This document shows positions 1 to 8,044 of a stretch of 64,000 nucleotides of DNA, one piece after another. The position numbers and the translations under genes are program-made. Source of the DNA: a virus; the IMG/VR virus record IMGVR_UViG_3300029914_000002, positions 124,001-188,000 of that record; one strand, written 5' to 3'. Positions within the stretch are counted from its first letter, which is position 1, and every line of letters starts with the position of its first letter. The notes beneath the pieces are model-generated. The model ran no database searches. It saw only the letters and a list, made by a program, of their open reading frames with translations, and was not told the origin of the DNA.

Positions 1-1
1 T

Positions 2-1551
2 GTTGAGACTCCCTTACGGATTTATATAAATAATATCTGTTGTACCTAAAACTAAAACTGTTTCTCTGTTGAGACTCCCTTACGGATTTATATAAATAAT
101 ATCTAATTCTAATTCTAAATCTGTATAATCACCGTTGAGACTCCCTTACGGATTTATATAAATAATATCTTATTTGAAAATCTTTACAAGAAAATCAGGG
201 TTGAGACTCCCTTACGGATTTATATAAATAATATCTTACCAATTAAGAAAAAGAATTGATACCTTGTTAAGACTCCCTTACGGATTTATATAAATAATAT
301 CTTATTAATAGATGTGCTGGCACCACCTTCGTTGAGACTCCCTTACGGATTTATATAAATAATATCTTTTGTATTTGAAATAATATCACTTCCTTTGTTG
401 AGACTCCCTTACGGATTTATATAAATAATATCTTATATTACTATATTTATTAAATATGATAAGTTGAGACTCCCTTACGGATTTATATAAATAATATCTG
501 AATCACTTTTTGTTTTACGTAGTAATTCGTTGAGACTCCCTTACGGATTTATATAAATAATATCATCAAGAACTTCGGTTGCCTTTAATTCATTGTTGAG
601 ACTCCCTTACGGATTTATATAAATAATATCCTATAACCTCCCTATTTTTTTCATCAACTGTTGAGACTCCCTTACGGATTTATATAAATAATATCATATA
701 ATCACTTCTTTTCCTGCTCTGCTTTGTTGAGACTCCCTTACGGATTTATATAAATAATATCATTGCACTAAAAATGTCATTAATAGGGTTCGTTGAGACT
801 CCCTTACGGATTTATATAAATAATATCGCACTTTTCCCATTTTTTCTGGCTACACTTGTTGAGACTCCCTTACGGATTTATATAAATAATATCATTTCTT
901 CTTTGAATGATTTGTAGAAATATGTTGAGACTCCCTTACGGATTTATATAAATAATATCTAGCGTATTTGATTCTAATAAGCAATATGTGTTGAGACTCC
1001 CTTACGGATTTATATAAATAATATCACCGATTAACTCTTTTCTTAATTGACTATAGTTGAGACTCCCTTACGGATTTATATAAATAATATCTAGCGTATT
1101 TAATGTAAATAAGCAATATGTGTTGAGACTCCCTTACGGATTTATATAAATAATATCAAAAGCGAATTCAACATTGACTGACGCTCGTTGAGACTCCCTT
1201 ACGGATTTATATAAATAATATCGACAAATTAAATACATATATATAACATATGTTGAGACTCCCTTACGGATTTATATAAATAATATCTGATATAATTGAA
1301 AGTCAATCATTTTATTTGTTGAGACTCCCTTACGGATTTATATAAATAATATCCTGTTATGTTAGAATAAGTAATTGCACTATGTTGAGACTCCCTTACG
1401 GATTTATATAAATAATATCAAATCTATTTAAAGAGATTGAACAGCTAGAGTTGAGACTCCCTTACGGATTTATATAAATAATATCTAGCAGAACAGGATA
1501 GACATCAATTCATTGGTTGAGACTCCCTTACGGATTTATATAAATAATATC
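2..1551 (-). CRISPR. CRISPR array, 24 repeats / 23 spacers visible, continues off left edge
   Basis: A 36-nt repeat, starting GTTGAGACTCCC and ending ATAAATAATATC on the plus strand, recurs with a 65-66 nt period from position 2 to 1551. Spacers are 29-30 nt and all differ. Repeats are identical except the one at 266, which starts GTTAAGAC. The array is cut by the left edge; its right end is 101 bp from cas6. On the minus strand the repeat ends GTCTCAAC, which resembles the 8-nt handle left by Cas6 cleavage, and the cas genes are also on the minus strand, so minus-strand transcription with a leader at 1552-1652 is favoured but not proven. Spacers at 960-989 and 1092-1121 are near-identical (4 mismatches). 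Confidence 0.98.
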
Positions 1552-1652
1552 AGGATATTTATAATTAATTGATATTGAGTTATTTATAGTATATATTAAT
1601 AAATAAAAATGAGTTATTAATATACGTATATCATTATATTTATTCATTTTTA

Positions 1653-2357
1653 TCATACTAATTTATATTTATCTTTATTTTCTGTTTTATAAATTGTACC
1701 AAATCCAGAACCAGTTGATTGTCCTATACCTAAATTATAAATTTTTTCTGCCACATCAGATGAACAAAATATACTAATGTGACATTGATTAGCTTCATTT
1801 TTGACATTTTTAACCATTATTTTCTTTACTTTATGTGAAGGATGATTTATTATTTTAACATCAAAATCTTTTAAATTAATACCGTTATAAATTTTACTCA
1901 ATTTTTTTATAATATGGTTTTTTACAATATATACGAAATCAGAATCATTTAAAGTTGAATAAGTATATTTCTTTTTATTAATATGCTTTCTAATAATAAA
2001 TGGAGATAATGTTGCGAAATGATTCCATCCATTTATAAATTTTTCAAAGATAAAATTAATTTTATTAAATTTCATTCCCCAATTTAAATCTTGATTAGAC
2101 ATCACTCCACTTATTAAATCATTCAAAAATTCTTCATTTTTTGAAGTTACTACAATAATTCCTCCATTCTTAAATGATAAATGTAACTTATCTTCAGTTA
2201 GGTTTCCACCATATAAAGATGATATAGAGTAATCATTTTTAGAATCATGATATTTATTATTAACTCCAAGACATTTGTGTATATAATAATTAATATATGA
2301 TTGATTCTTAATCGGTACCAATGTTTTATTTTCTGTAAATTCAATTTTTATTCTCAT
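1653..2357 (-). CDS. cas6: Cas6-family CRISPR RNA endoribonuclease
   Basis: A 234-residue RAMP-type protein. The C-terminus carries the glycine-rich loop typical of Cas6 (GIGQSTGSGFG, about residues 210-220), and the middle has an ATLSPFIIRK segment like the conserved S-P-hydrophobic stretch of the family. His27 is a candidate catalytic histidine. Family knowledge: Cas6 cuts the pre-crRNA within each repeat and leaves an 8-nt 5' handle. It is the last gene of a three-gene minus-strand operon, overlaps the gene upstream by 17 nt, and lies 101 bp from the array. The length is normal for Cas6. This is the most secure of the three cas calls. Confidence 0.88.
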   Translation of the reverse strand: MRIKIEFTENKTLVPIKNQSYINYYIHKCLGVNNKYHDSKNDYSISSLYGGNLTEDKLHLSFKNGGIIVVTSKNEEFLNDLISGVMSNQDLNWGMKFNKINFIFEKFINGWNHFATLSPFIIRKHINKKKYTYSTLNDSDFVYIVKNHIIKKLSKIYNGINLKDFDVKIINHPSHKVKKIMVKNVKNEANQCHISIFCSSDVAEKIYNLGIGQSTGSGFGTIYKTENKDKYKLV

Positions 2358-3240
2358 ATTCTTCTAATTTATTAATATTAATATAACTATCTAAATCATT
2401 TTCAATCATTTCATCTTCATTTATCAAATCTTCTATCCAAACAAATCCTCCATCTAATAACGTTGCACAACCTTTTGAATTTTTAATTTTGTCAACATAT
2501 TCTGATGTTAAAGGAATTATTATAGAACCACTAATTTTTGTAATATTATCAATTCCTCTAATATTTGTTAATGTAGTTTTTGGATTTTGACCAATTGTTA
2601 TTGCTGATTGATTTACAATACCAATAAGAAGATTTGCAATTGGAGTTTTATTATTTTTAACTAATTTTTTACAAAAAATTGTAAAATCAGAATTATCATT
2701 ATATTGTTTAATGAAATTTGCAAATTTTATTTTGCTATTATTTTTTATTTCATTATTAATATCTATAACTAATTTAGAACTACTATAATATGTAATAATC
2801 TCTTTTATTATATACATTGCAGGTTTTGATTTAACATCATAACCTAATATATTATTAAATAAATTAATCATTTCTATAAATAGATCAGTAGTTAAATAAC
2901 ATTCTAGATTTTCCCAATAAATAAAACTTCTTTTTTTATCTCTATAGCTATCATAAGCAAATTTATTTGTTTGTATAAACTCATTCATATAACACATTTT
3001 ACCACTAGATTTATTTAAAAATCTTGTTGTATCTATTTTTATATAAGCTAAATTAGCTATATTAAATATATCTGATATAGGTTTAATTAATGTATCTCTA
3101 TATGTTGGACTTGGACGTTCACCCATTAAAACATGCAGCATGTTACTTATTTGATGAACACTTATACTAGGTTTTTGATTATTAGTTGCTTTTTCAAAAA
3201 ATCCAGCATCTTTAAATGACAATTTTAAAAAATATTCCAT
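2341..3240 (-). CDS. putative Cas5-like effector subunit
   Basis: A 299-residue protein between the Cas7-like and cas6 genes. The N-terminus (MEYFLKLSFKDAGFF) looks like the first strand of a RAMP ferredoxin fold, and a G-E-R-P-S-P-T-Y-R-D motif near residues 40-50 recalls the R-P/T-S-x-x-Y region of Cas5. The acidic C-terminal tail is not typical. By position a Cas5 subunit, which binds the crRNA handle, is expected here. A small-subunit or Cas8/Csf1-like role cannot be excluded, since no separate large subunit is visible. The call leans mainly on gene order; structure prediction would decide it. Confidence 0.5.
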   Translation of the reverse strand: MEYFLKLSFKDAGFFEKATNNQKPSISVHQISNMLHVLMGERPSPTYRDTLIKPISDIFNIANLAYIKIDTTRFLNKSSGKMCYMNEFIQTNKFAYDSYRDKKRSFIYWENLECYLTTDLFIEMINLFNNILGYDVKSKPAMYIIKEIITYYSSSKLVIDINNEIKNNSKIKFANFIKQYNDNSDFTIFCKKLVKNNKTPIANLLIGIVNQSAITIGQNPKTTLTNIRGIDNITKISGSIIIPLTSEYVDKIKNSKGCATLLDGGFVWIEDLINEDEMIENDLDSYININKLEEYENKN

Positions 3241-3250
3241 ATTATTAGAA

Positions 3251-4324
3251 TTATTTAGCTTCTTTTTGAGATTTTAATTTAGCTTCTTTTTTTTCTTTTT
3301 TATCATCTTTAGCTTTCAATTTAGCATCTATTCTTTTTTTAATTATAATAGATCTCTTATCTGACAATTCTATATCTAAAGTTTTTGCATTTTCAAAATC
3401 ATATTCAGTATAAAAATTTTCATTTTCAAAATTTAAATTATCTATAACATCTTTTGTTAATTCAATCCATCCATCAGAATTATTTTTTTTATCATTAAAT
3501 ACGTCATATACTAATTTAATTTTAAGTTTAGACGTAACAACACTAGATCCAGATTTATAAATATTCATTTTTAGCATTTTATATAATAGATTTTTTGTTA
3601 GTTCAACAACATCTGTATTGGATAATAAAAAACCATATTCTGGTAATTCAACAACACTATTTGTAATCCTATAATATTTTAATTCCGAATTAAATGATGG
3701 TAATCTTTTTTTCAATAATTCTGAATATAAAGGAAATAAATCTGGATTGAATGCTAATCGATCTAAATTTTTAGAACAACTAATAAATTGCATTTGCATT
3801 AAATCAATATTACCATCAGTCTCATATGTTATATCTCCTACAGTTTCTTTGTTAAATAATGAAGTATCACTTATTTTTTCACCACTAACTGTCATAAGTT
3901 CTATTTTTGATTTACAATTATTTGTTTGTTCAGCGTCAATTATACATAAAACACTTTTTCTTCTAATTGTTTTATCAATCTCATCTTCATTCAATGCAAA
4001 TAAATGACCTCTATTTATAATTGCAGGAGAAGCCAACATTGACACAAGTAAATAATTATTATGCAATATATTTGGAGATTGAAATGGAATATCATCAATA
4101 AAAATATTATGTCTTAAACAATTACTAGAAATTTTTATTTTATAATCATATTCACCATTACTTTTCTGATATATATTTTTTTTTGCAAATATTAAATTAT
4201 TATCAGTTTCATACTTTCCACCACTAATTTCATTCCATATCCATTTTTGTCCATTACTATCACAGTTAACAACACCATTACCTTCTAATTCCATTTTAAA
4301 TAAAATGTTCTTTACTTTTTTCAT
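3251..4324 (-). CDS. putative Cas7-like crRNA backbone protein
   Basis: A 357-residue protein, first gene of the cas operon, 10 nt upstream of the Cas5-like gene. An internal segment L-L-V-S-M-L-A-S-P-A-I-I-N-R-G (about residues 90-105) and the alternating strand/loop character fit a Cas7 RRM-type subunit that polymerises along the crRNA. The last ~35 residues are an unusual Lys/Glu-rich tail (KKEKKEAKLKSQKEAK). No HD or helicase domain is present. Subtype is unclear: a type I backbone without Cas3, or a type IV Csf2-like protein, are both possible. Confidence 0.58.
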   Translation of the reverse strand: MKKVKNILFKMELEGNGVVNCDSNGQKWIWNEISGGKYETDNNLIFAKKNIYQKSNGEYDYKIKISSNCLRHNIFIDDIPFQSPNILHNNYLLVSMLASPAIINRGHLFALNEDEIDKTIRRKSVLCIIDAEQTNNCKSKIELMTVSGEKISDTSLFNKETVGDITYETDGNIDLMQMQFISCSKNLDRLAFNPDLFPLYSELLKKRLPSFNSELKYYRITNSVVELPEYGFLLSNTDVVELTKNLLYKMLKMNIYKSGSSVVTSKLKIKLVYDVFNDKKNNSDGWIELTKDVIDNLNFENENFYTEYDFENAKTLDIELSDKRSIIIKKRIDAKLKAKDDKKEKKEAKLKSQKEAK

Positions 4325-4356
4325 ATTAAATAATTTTAAATTGTTTTTATAAAGTA

Positions 4357-4364
4357 CAAAAGTA
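4357..4364 (-). promoter_or_regulatory. possible -7 box for the cas operon
   Basis: Reads TACTTTTG on the minus strand, 33 nt upstream of the Cas7-like start, fitting the Bacteroidota -7 pattern TAnnTTTG. No clear TTTG box was found about 19 nt further upstream, so this is weak. Confidence 0.3.
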
Positions 4365-4389
4365 AAGTAAATATTTGGTATAACCTAAT

Positions 4390-4653
4390 TTAATTAAAAA
4401 TATTATTCAATTTTTTCAATTTAATTTTTCTAATCTCATTTTTTCTATAAAAATAAGTATATAAATATTCTTCATCACGTTTAAAAGATGAATAAGCATT
4501 TTTATCATCAGATATCAAATACTGATAATCATCATCATAATTAATAATAAAATGAACAATATAATATCTATCTTTATGATATATTGAATATGATGTTGTT
4601 AAATCTTTTTTACATAATAACTTATCTCCTACATTAAGATTCTGATTCTTCAT
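4390..4653 (-). CDS. tandem small-protein family, copy 15 (last)
   Basis: 87 residues, the promoter-distal copy of the fifteen-gene array. It has the family N-terminus (M-K-N-Q-N-L-N-V-G-D-K-L-L-C-K-K) and a middle of alternating hydrophobic strands including the Y-H-K-D-R-Y-Y-I-V segment. Its ending, YRKNEIRKIKLKKLNNIFN, departs from the T-K-Q-E-E-R-K-I-K-L version. It overlaps copy 14 by 20 nt. The fold is probably a small beta barrel followed by a basic helix (inference). Function unknown. Confidence 0.8.
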   Translation of the reverse strand: MKNQNLNVGDKLLCKKDLTTSYSIYHKDRYYIVHFIINYDDDYQYLISDDKNAYSSFKRDEEYLYTYFYRKNEIRKIKLKKLNNIFN

Positions 4654-4900
4654 AAATTTTTTCTAATTTAATTTTTCTTTCTTCTTGTTTAGTATAAAAA
4701 TGTTCAGACATCTCTTTTATGCTAAATGAAAATGGTAATATTCTATCATTTTCATCATTAAAATAATAACAATATTCATAAGGACCGTATACTACCATAA
4801 CAATATAATAATTATCAACATATAAATATTTATTTGCTCCAACTAGAAGATTTTTTTTACATAATAATTTATCTTCATCATTAATATCCTGTTTCTTCAT
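4634..4900 (-). CDS. tandem small-protein family, copy 14
   Basis: 88 residues with the family layout: G-D/E-D-K-L-L-C-K-K near residue 10, an aromatic strand-rich core, and C-terminal YTKQEERKIKLEKIYEES. It begins inside copy 13 and its last codons contain the start of copy 15; each overlap is 20 nt out of frame. The N-terminus reads I-N-D-E-D-K instead of N-V-G-D-K, a local divergence. Function unknown. Confidence 0.8.
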   Translation of the reverse strand: MKKQDINDEDKLLCKKNLLVGANKYLYVDNYYIVMVVYGPYEYCYYFNDENDRILPFSFSIKEMSEHFYTKQEERKIKLEKIYEESES

Positions 4901-5153
4901 AAAGTTTTTCTAATTTTATTTTTCTCTCCTCTTGTTTAGTATAAAAATGTTCATAAAAAAATCTAACGCTATATCTAAAAGAATAATATTTTTTTTTATC
5001 AAATTCTATATAATAACAATAATCAGTATTATTGTCAAATAATTTAATATCATAAACAATATAATATTTATTTTTATTAAAACTTGCATATAATTCATTT
5101 AAATTTTTTTTACACAATAACTTATCACCTACATTAAGATTCTGATTCTTCAT
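4881..5153 (-). CDS. tandem small-protein family, copy 13
   Basis: 90 residues; N-terminus MKNQNLNVGDKLLCKKNL, core with K-N-K-Y-Y-I-V-Y and Y-C-Y-Y-I strands, C-terminus YTKQEERKIKLEKLYEETG. It overlaps copies 12 and 14 by 20 nt each. One of the copies closest to the family consensus. Confidence 0.8.
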   Translation of the reverse strand: MKNQNLNVGDKLLCKKNLNELYASFNKNKYYIVYDIKLFDNNTDYCYYIEFDKKKYYSFRYSVRFFYEHFYTKQEERKIKLEKLYEETGY

Positions 5154-5400
5154 AAAGTTTTTCTAATTTAATTTTTCTCTCTTCTTGTTTAGTATAAAAA
5201 TGATTTAGTAATTCATTTTTATTTAAAAAATATGGATATATTCCATTAGATTCATTAAATATACAGCAGGCAAAACCTTTAAATGAATCATTCAGAATTT
5301 TATGATAAATATAATATTTACATTCTATAAAATGTGTACTATAATTAGCTATTAAATCTTTTTTACATAATATTTTATCACCTTCATTAAAATTATTCAT
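5134..5400 (-). CDS. tandem small-protein family, copy 12
   Basis: 88 residues. The N-terminus is shortened to MNNFNEGDKILCKKDL, a variant shared with copy 10, with which it also shares an F-x-C-C-x-x-x-E-S-N core. This pairs copies 10 and 12 as recent relatives and suggests duplication of a two-gene unit. It overlaps copy 11 by 8 nt and copy 13 by 20 nt. Confidence 0.8.
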   Translation of the reverse strand: MNNFNEGDKILCKKDLIANYSTHFIECKYYIYHKILNDSFKGFACCIFNESNGIYPYFLNKNELLNHFYTKQEERKIKLEKLYEESES

Positions 5401-5644
5401 AAAGTTTTTCTAATTTGATTTTTCTTTCTTCTTGTTTAGTATAAAAATACTGATGTAAATATGATTCACTAAAAAATGGTAATATTGTATTGAATTCTGA
5501 TCTTAAATCATAAAAATATTCACTATAATCAGTTGAAAAATTTTTAATATCATCTACATAATAATATTTATCTTTAATAAATATTTTATCAATCTCCTCT
5601 TTACATAATAATCTATCTCCTACATTAATATTCTGTTTCTTCAT
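5393..5644 (-). CDS. tandem small-protein family, copy 11
   Basis: 83 residues, the shortest copy; MKKQNINVGDRLLCKEEI start and a C-terminus ending at K-L-Y-E without the usual E-S/T-x tail, because copy 12 starts only 8 nt before its end. The core K-D-K-Y-Y-Y-V-D-D-I is the family strand motif. Confidence 0.8.
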   Translation of the reverse strand: MKKQNINVGDRLLCKEEIDKIFIKDKYYYVDDIKNFSTDYSEYFYDLRSEFNTILPFFSESYLHQYFYTKQEERKIKLEKLYE

Positions 5645-5891
5645 AAAGTTTTTCTAATTTTAATTTTCTAATCTCATTTTTCATAAAAAAATGACCAACT
5701 AAATCATGTTCAGTTAAATAATATGAAAATATATTATTAGATTCACTTATATAACAGCAGTAAAAATCATTAAAAATACCACTAAACATATTATCATGAA
5801 AAATATAATAATCACCTTCTATAATATGGTTACCATAATAAGTTAAATCCTTTTTACATAATATTTTATCACCATCATTAAAATTATTCAT
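5625..5891 (-). CDS. tandem small-protein family, copy 10
   Basis: 88 residues; MNNFNDGDKILCKKDL start like copy 12, core Y-C-C-Y-I-S-E-S-N, and a variant tail FMKNEIRKLKLEKLYEET. It overlaps copy 9 by 8 nt and copy 11 by 20 nt. Confidence 0.8.
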   Translation of the reverse strand: MNNFNDGDKILCKKDLTYYGNHIIEGDYYIFHDNMFSGIFNDFYCCYISESNNIFSYYLTEHDLVGHFFMKNEIRKLKLEKLYEETEY

Positions 5892-6159
5892 AATTTTCTA
5901 TTTTATCTAATTTTCTTTTTCTTTCTTCTTGTTTAGTATAAAAATATTCATATAAATCTTCTTCACCACAAAATAATATTAAATTATCATCATCATCAAA
6001 TAAATAATAATAATAAAAATCCACACCGCTTATAGTATTAGAAATAATATAAATTGATATCATAGCATAATATTTGTCTATTTTGAAATTTTTATTTATA
6101 TTAATTATATTATATTTACATAATAAATTATCTCCTACTTTAAGATTTTGATTCTTCAT
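5884..6159 (-). CDS. tandem small-protein family, copy 9
   Basis: 91 residues; MKNQNLKVGDNLLCKYNI start, then a core rich in Tyr and Asp (Y-Y-Y-Y-L-F-D-D-D-D). The tail YTKQEERKRKLDKIENYE keeps the R-K-x-K-L motif but ends differently. It overlaps copy 8 by 20 nt and copy 10 by 8 nt. Confidence 0.8.
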   Translation of the reverse strand: MKNQNLKVGDNLLCKYNIININKNFKIDKYYAMISIYIISNTISGVDFYYYYLFDDDDNLILFCGEEDLYEYFYTKQEERKRKLDKIENYE

Positions 6160-6415
6160 AAAGTTTTTCTAATTTGATTTTTCTTTCTTCTTGTTTAGTA
6201 TAAAAATATTCACAAAATTCTCCGTAATATCTAAAATTAACAGGTTGATATTGTTCACATATAAGCATATAAATATAATCAGTATAATTATTATTAGTTG
6301 GAGTAATTTCACAAACATAATAATATTCAAATTCAATAAGATATGTACTTTCTGAATTAAAAAGATTTTTTTTGCATAATAATTTATCTCCTACATTAAT
6401 ATTCTGCTTCTTCAT
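6140..6415 (-). CDS. tandem small-protein family, copy 8
   Basis: 91 residues; MKKQNINVGDKLLCKKNL start, Y-L-I-E-F-E-Y-Y-Y-V-C-E-I core strand, YTKQEERKIKLEKLYEES tail. It overlaps both neighbours by 20 nt. Confidence 0.8.
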   Translation of the reverse strand: MKKQNINVGDKLLCKKNLFNSESTYLIEFEYYYVCEITPTNNNYTDYIYMLICEQYQPVNFRYYGEFCEYFYTKQEERKIKLEKLYEESKS

Positions 6416-6665
6416 AAAGTTTTTCTAATTTAATTTTTCTTTCTTCTTGTTTAGTATAAAAATATTTACAAAATTCTTTTTCATCACAACATACCAATGA
6501 TTCGAAATCGTCTAAATAATAGAAATAATAATCTTTACGAGCTACATTAATAATATCAATATATTTAATATAATAATATTTACCTTTTATAATATATGTA
6601 GAATTTGATAAAAAACTAATCTTACATAATAACTTATCTCCAATATTAATATTCTGCTTCTTCAT
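6396..6665 (-). CDS. tandem small-protein family, copy 7
   Basis: 89 residues; MKKQNINIGDKLLCKISF start, I-I-K-G-K-Y-Y-Y-I core strand, YTKQEERKIKLEKLYEEAE tail. It overlaps both neighbours by 20 nt. Confidence 0.8.
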   Translation of the reverse strand: MKKQNINIGDKLLCKISFLSNSTYIIKGKYYYIKYIDIINVARKDYYFYYLDDFESLVCCDEKEFCKYFYTKQEERKIKLEKLYEEAEY

Positions 6666-6930
6666 TTTTTAATTTTTCTAATTTAATTTTTCGTACTTCA
6701 TTTTTAGTATAAAAATAATCATCAAATTCTTCTATATAATAGAAATCTTTATTGGTATCATCTATTATATTATATTTATAATAAAGTACATCAATGTCAG
6801 CACTCAAAAGTACATCAAAGTCAGCACTCAAAATTATATATTCTACACCTTTCGTTAATGTCAGATATGATTTATTAACATCAATTTTACACAATAATTT
6901 ATCTCCTATATTAAAATTTTGATTCTTCAT
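6646..6930 (-). CDS. tandem small-protein family, copy 6 (start corrected)
   Basis: 94 residues from the ATG at 6930, chosen because it restores the family N-terminus MKNQNFNIGDKLLCK and the standard 20-nt overlap with copy 5; the open frame extends further upstream to 7008 but that part is not family-like. The core contains a direct duplication (D-V-L-L-S-A-D-I-D-V-L) from a tandem repeat of about 24 nt near 6785-6835. The tail is YTKNEVRKIKLEKLKNEEAE. Confidence 0.8.
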   Translation of the reverse strand: MKNQNFNIGDKLLCKIDVNKSYLTLTKGVEYIILSADFDVLLSADIDVLYYKYNIIDDTNKDFYYIEEFDDYFYTKNEVRKIKLEKLKNEEAEY

Positions 6931-7198
6931 GAAGTTTTTGTAATTTAATTTTTCTAGTTTCGTTTTTTGTGTAAAAATAAGTATAAATATCTTCATATGA
7001 ACAAACAATATTCATTTTTTCATTTCCTATGGTCATATAATAATATGCATTATCAATATTAAAAAATTTATTATCAATATTAAAAAATTTAATATCATAA
7101 ACAGTATAACATGAATTTAGTATATAATATTCAAAATTTGGATGAAATATACGTTTACATATTAATTCATCTCCTATATTAAGATTCTGTTCCTTCAT
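6911..7198 (-). CDS. tandem small-protein family, copy 5
   Basis: 95 residues; MKEQNLNIGDELICKRIF start. The core has an in-frame tandem duplication (K-F-F-N-I-D-N-K-F-F-N-I-D-N, from 21-nt repeats near 7050-7095). The tail YTKNETRKIKLQKLHEES shows the shared basic motif. It overlaps both neighbours by 20 nt. Confidence 0.8.
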   Translation of the reverse strand: MKEQNLNIGDELICKRIFHPNFEYYILNSCYTVYDIKFFNIDNKFFNIDNAYYYMTIGNEKMNIVCSYEDIYTYFYTKNETRKIKLQKLHEESKF

Positions 7199-7448
7199 TA
7201 CCCAACTTTTTTAATTTAATATTCCTAACTTCCTTCTCAGTGTAAAAAAATTCATAAATATCTTTTTCATACTGAACTTCTACCTTTACATTATTATCAT
7301 CAATTATATAAATAAAAGTATAATATTCAGTCTCAAATAAACTATCACTTATAATATATTCGTTCCCTTTATGAATAGATATCTTATGATGAATATAATC
7401 TTTTTTGCATAATAATTTATCTCCTACTTTAAAATTATGATCCTTCAT
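7179..7448 (-). CDS. tandem small-protein family, copy 4
   Basis: 89 residues; MKDHNFKVGDKLLCKKDY start, I-H-K-G-N-E-Y-I-I-S core strand, tail YTEKEVRNIKLKKLGNEG, in which R-K has become R-N. It overlaps copy 3 by 14 nt and copy 5 by 20 nt. Confidence 0.8.
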   Translation of the reverse strand: MKDHNFKVGDKLLCKKDYIHHKISIHKGNEYIISDSLFETEYYTFIYIIDDNNVKVEVQYEKDIYEFFYTEKEVRNIKLKKLGNEGTES

Positions 7449-7728
7449 TTATTTCATTTAATTTCATGCTTCTAATTTCATTTTTAGTATAAAAATAAGT
7501 ATATAAATATCTTTCCATCCAAAATGAATATCGTTCATTATTATCATCAATTATATAATAAAAATATTCATTATAATCCACAAAAATATCATTAATTAAT
7601 CTAATTTCATCAACAACATAATATTTACCTTTTTTAAAAAATAATAATGAAGTATTATTAGATACCAATGATTTTAAATCATTTTTGCATAATAATTTAT
7701 CTCCAATATTAAGATTCTGTTTATCCAT
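7435..7728 (-). CDS. tandem small-protein family, copy 3
   Basis: 97 residues; MDKQNLNIGDKLLCKNDL start and a longer loop before the F-F-K-K-G-K-Y-Y-V-V strand. The tail YTKNEIRSMKLNEINEGS is a degenerate form of the basic motif. It overlaps copy 2 by 8 nt and copy 4 by 14 nt. Confidence 0.8.
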   Translation of the reverse strand: MDKQNLNIGDKLLCKNDLKSLVSNNTSLLFFKKGKYYVVDEIRLINDIFVDYNEYFYYIIDDNNERYSFWMERYLYTYFYTKNEIRSMKLNEINEGS

Positions 7729-8044
7729 TTATTTTCTGCAATTTCTTATTTCTTAATTCTTTTTTTTCATAAAAATAATCATGAAAAAAACTTTCAGACC
7801 AAAATGAACATGATTTATTCATTTCTCCATTTATATAATAAATATAATCATCTTGTCCAAATATATGATCACATGTATTCTTATAAGCATATTTATCATC
7901 TATTATTTTTATATCAACAATAGAATAATATTTATCTTTTATAAAATGAGAAAATATTATTAATTTATCATCACTAATTAAATTTTGAAATAAATCTTTT
8001 TTACATAATAACTTATCTCCTAAATTAATATTCTTTTTCGTCAT
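7721..8044 (-). CDS. tandem small-protein family, copy 2 (longest)
   Basis: 107 residues; MTKKNINLGDKLLCKKDL start, then two insertions, one before the F-I-K-D-K-Y-Y-S-I-V strand and one (about residues 52-65) before Y-I-Y-Y-I-N. The tail is YEKKELRNKKLQKING. Loop length variation on a fixed frame suggests diversification rather than dosage amplification. Confidence 0.8.
   Translation of the reverse strand: MTKKNINLGDKLLCKKDLFQNLISDDKLIIFSHFIKDKYYSIVDIKIIDDKYAYKNTCDHIFGQDDYIYYINGEMNKSCSFWSESFFHDYFYEKKELRNKKLQKING

Noticed and set aside
2-1551. Array as a phage origin or iteron-type repeat instead of CRISPR
   Set aside because: Constant 36-nt repeats with unique 29-30 nt spacers and an adjacent cas6 make CRISPR the clear reading.
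3747-4007. 86-residue plus-strand ORF inside the Cas7-like gene
   Set aside because: Antisense shadow of the real gene; no start signal, composition unlike neighbours.
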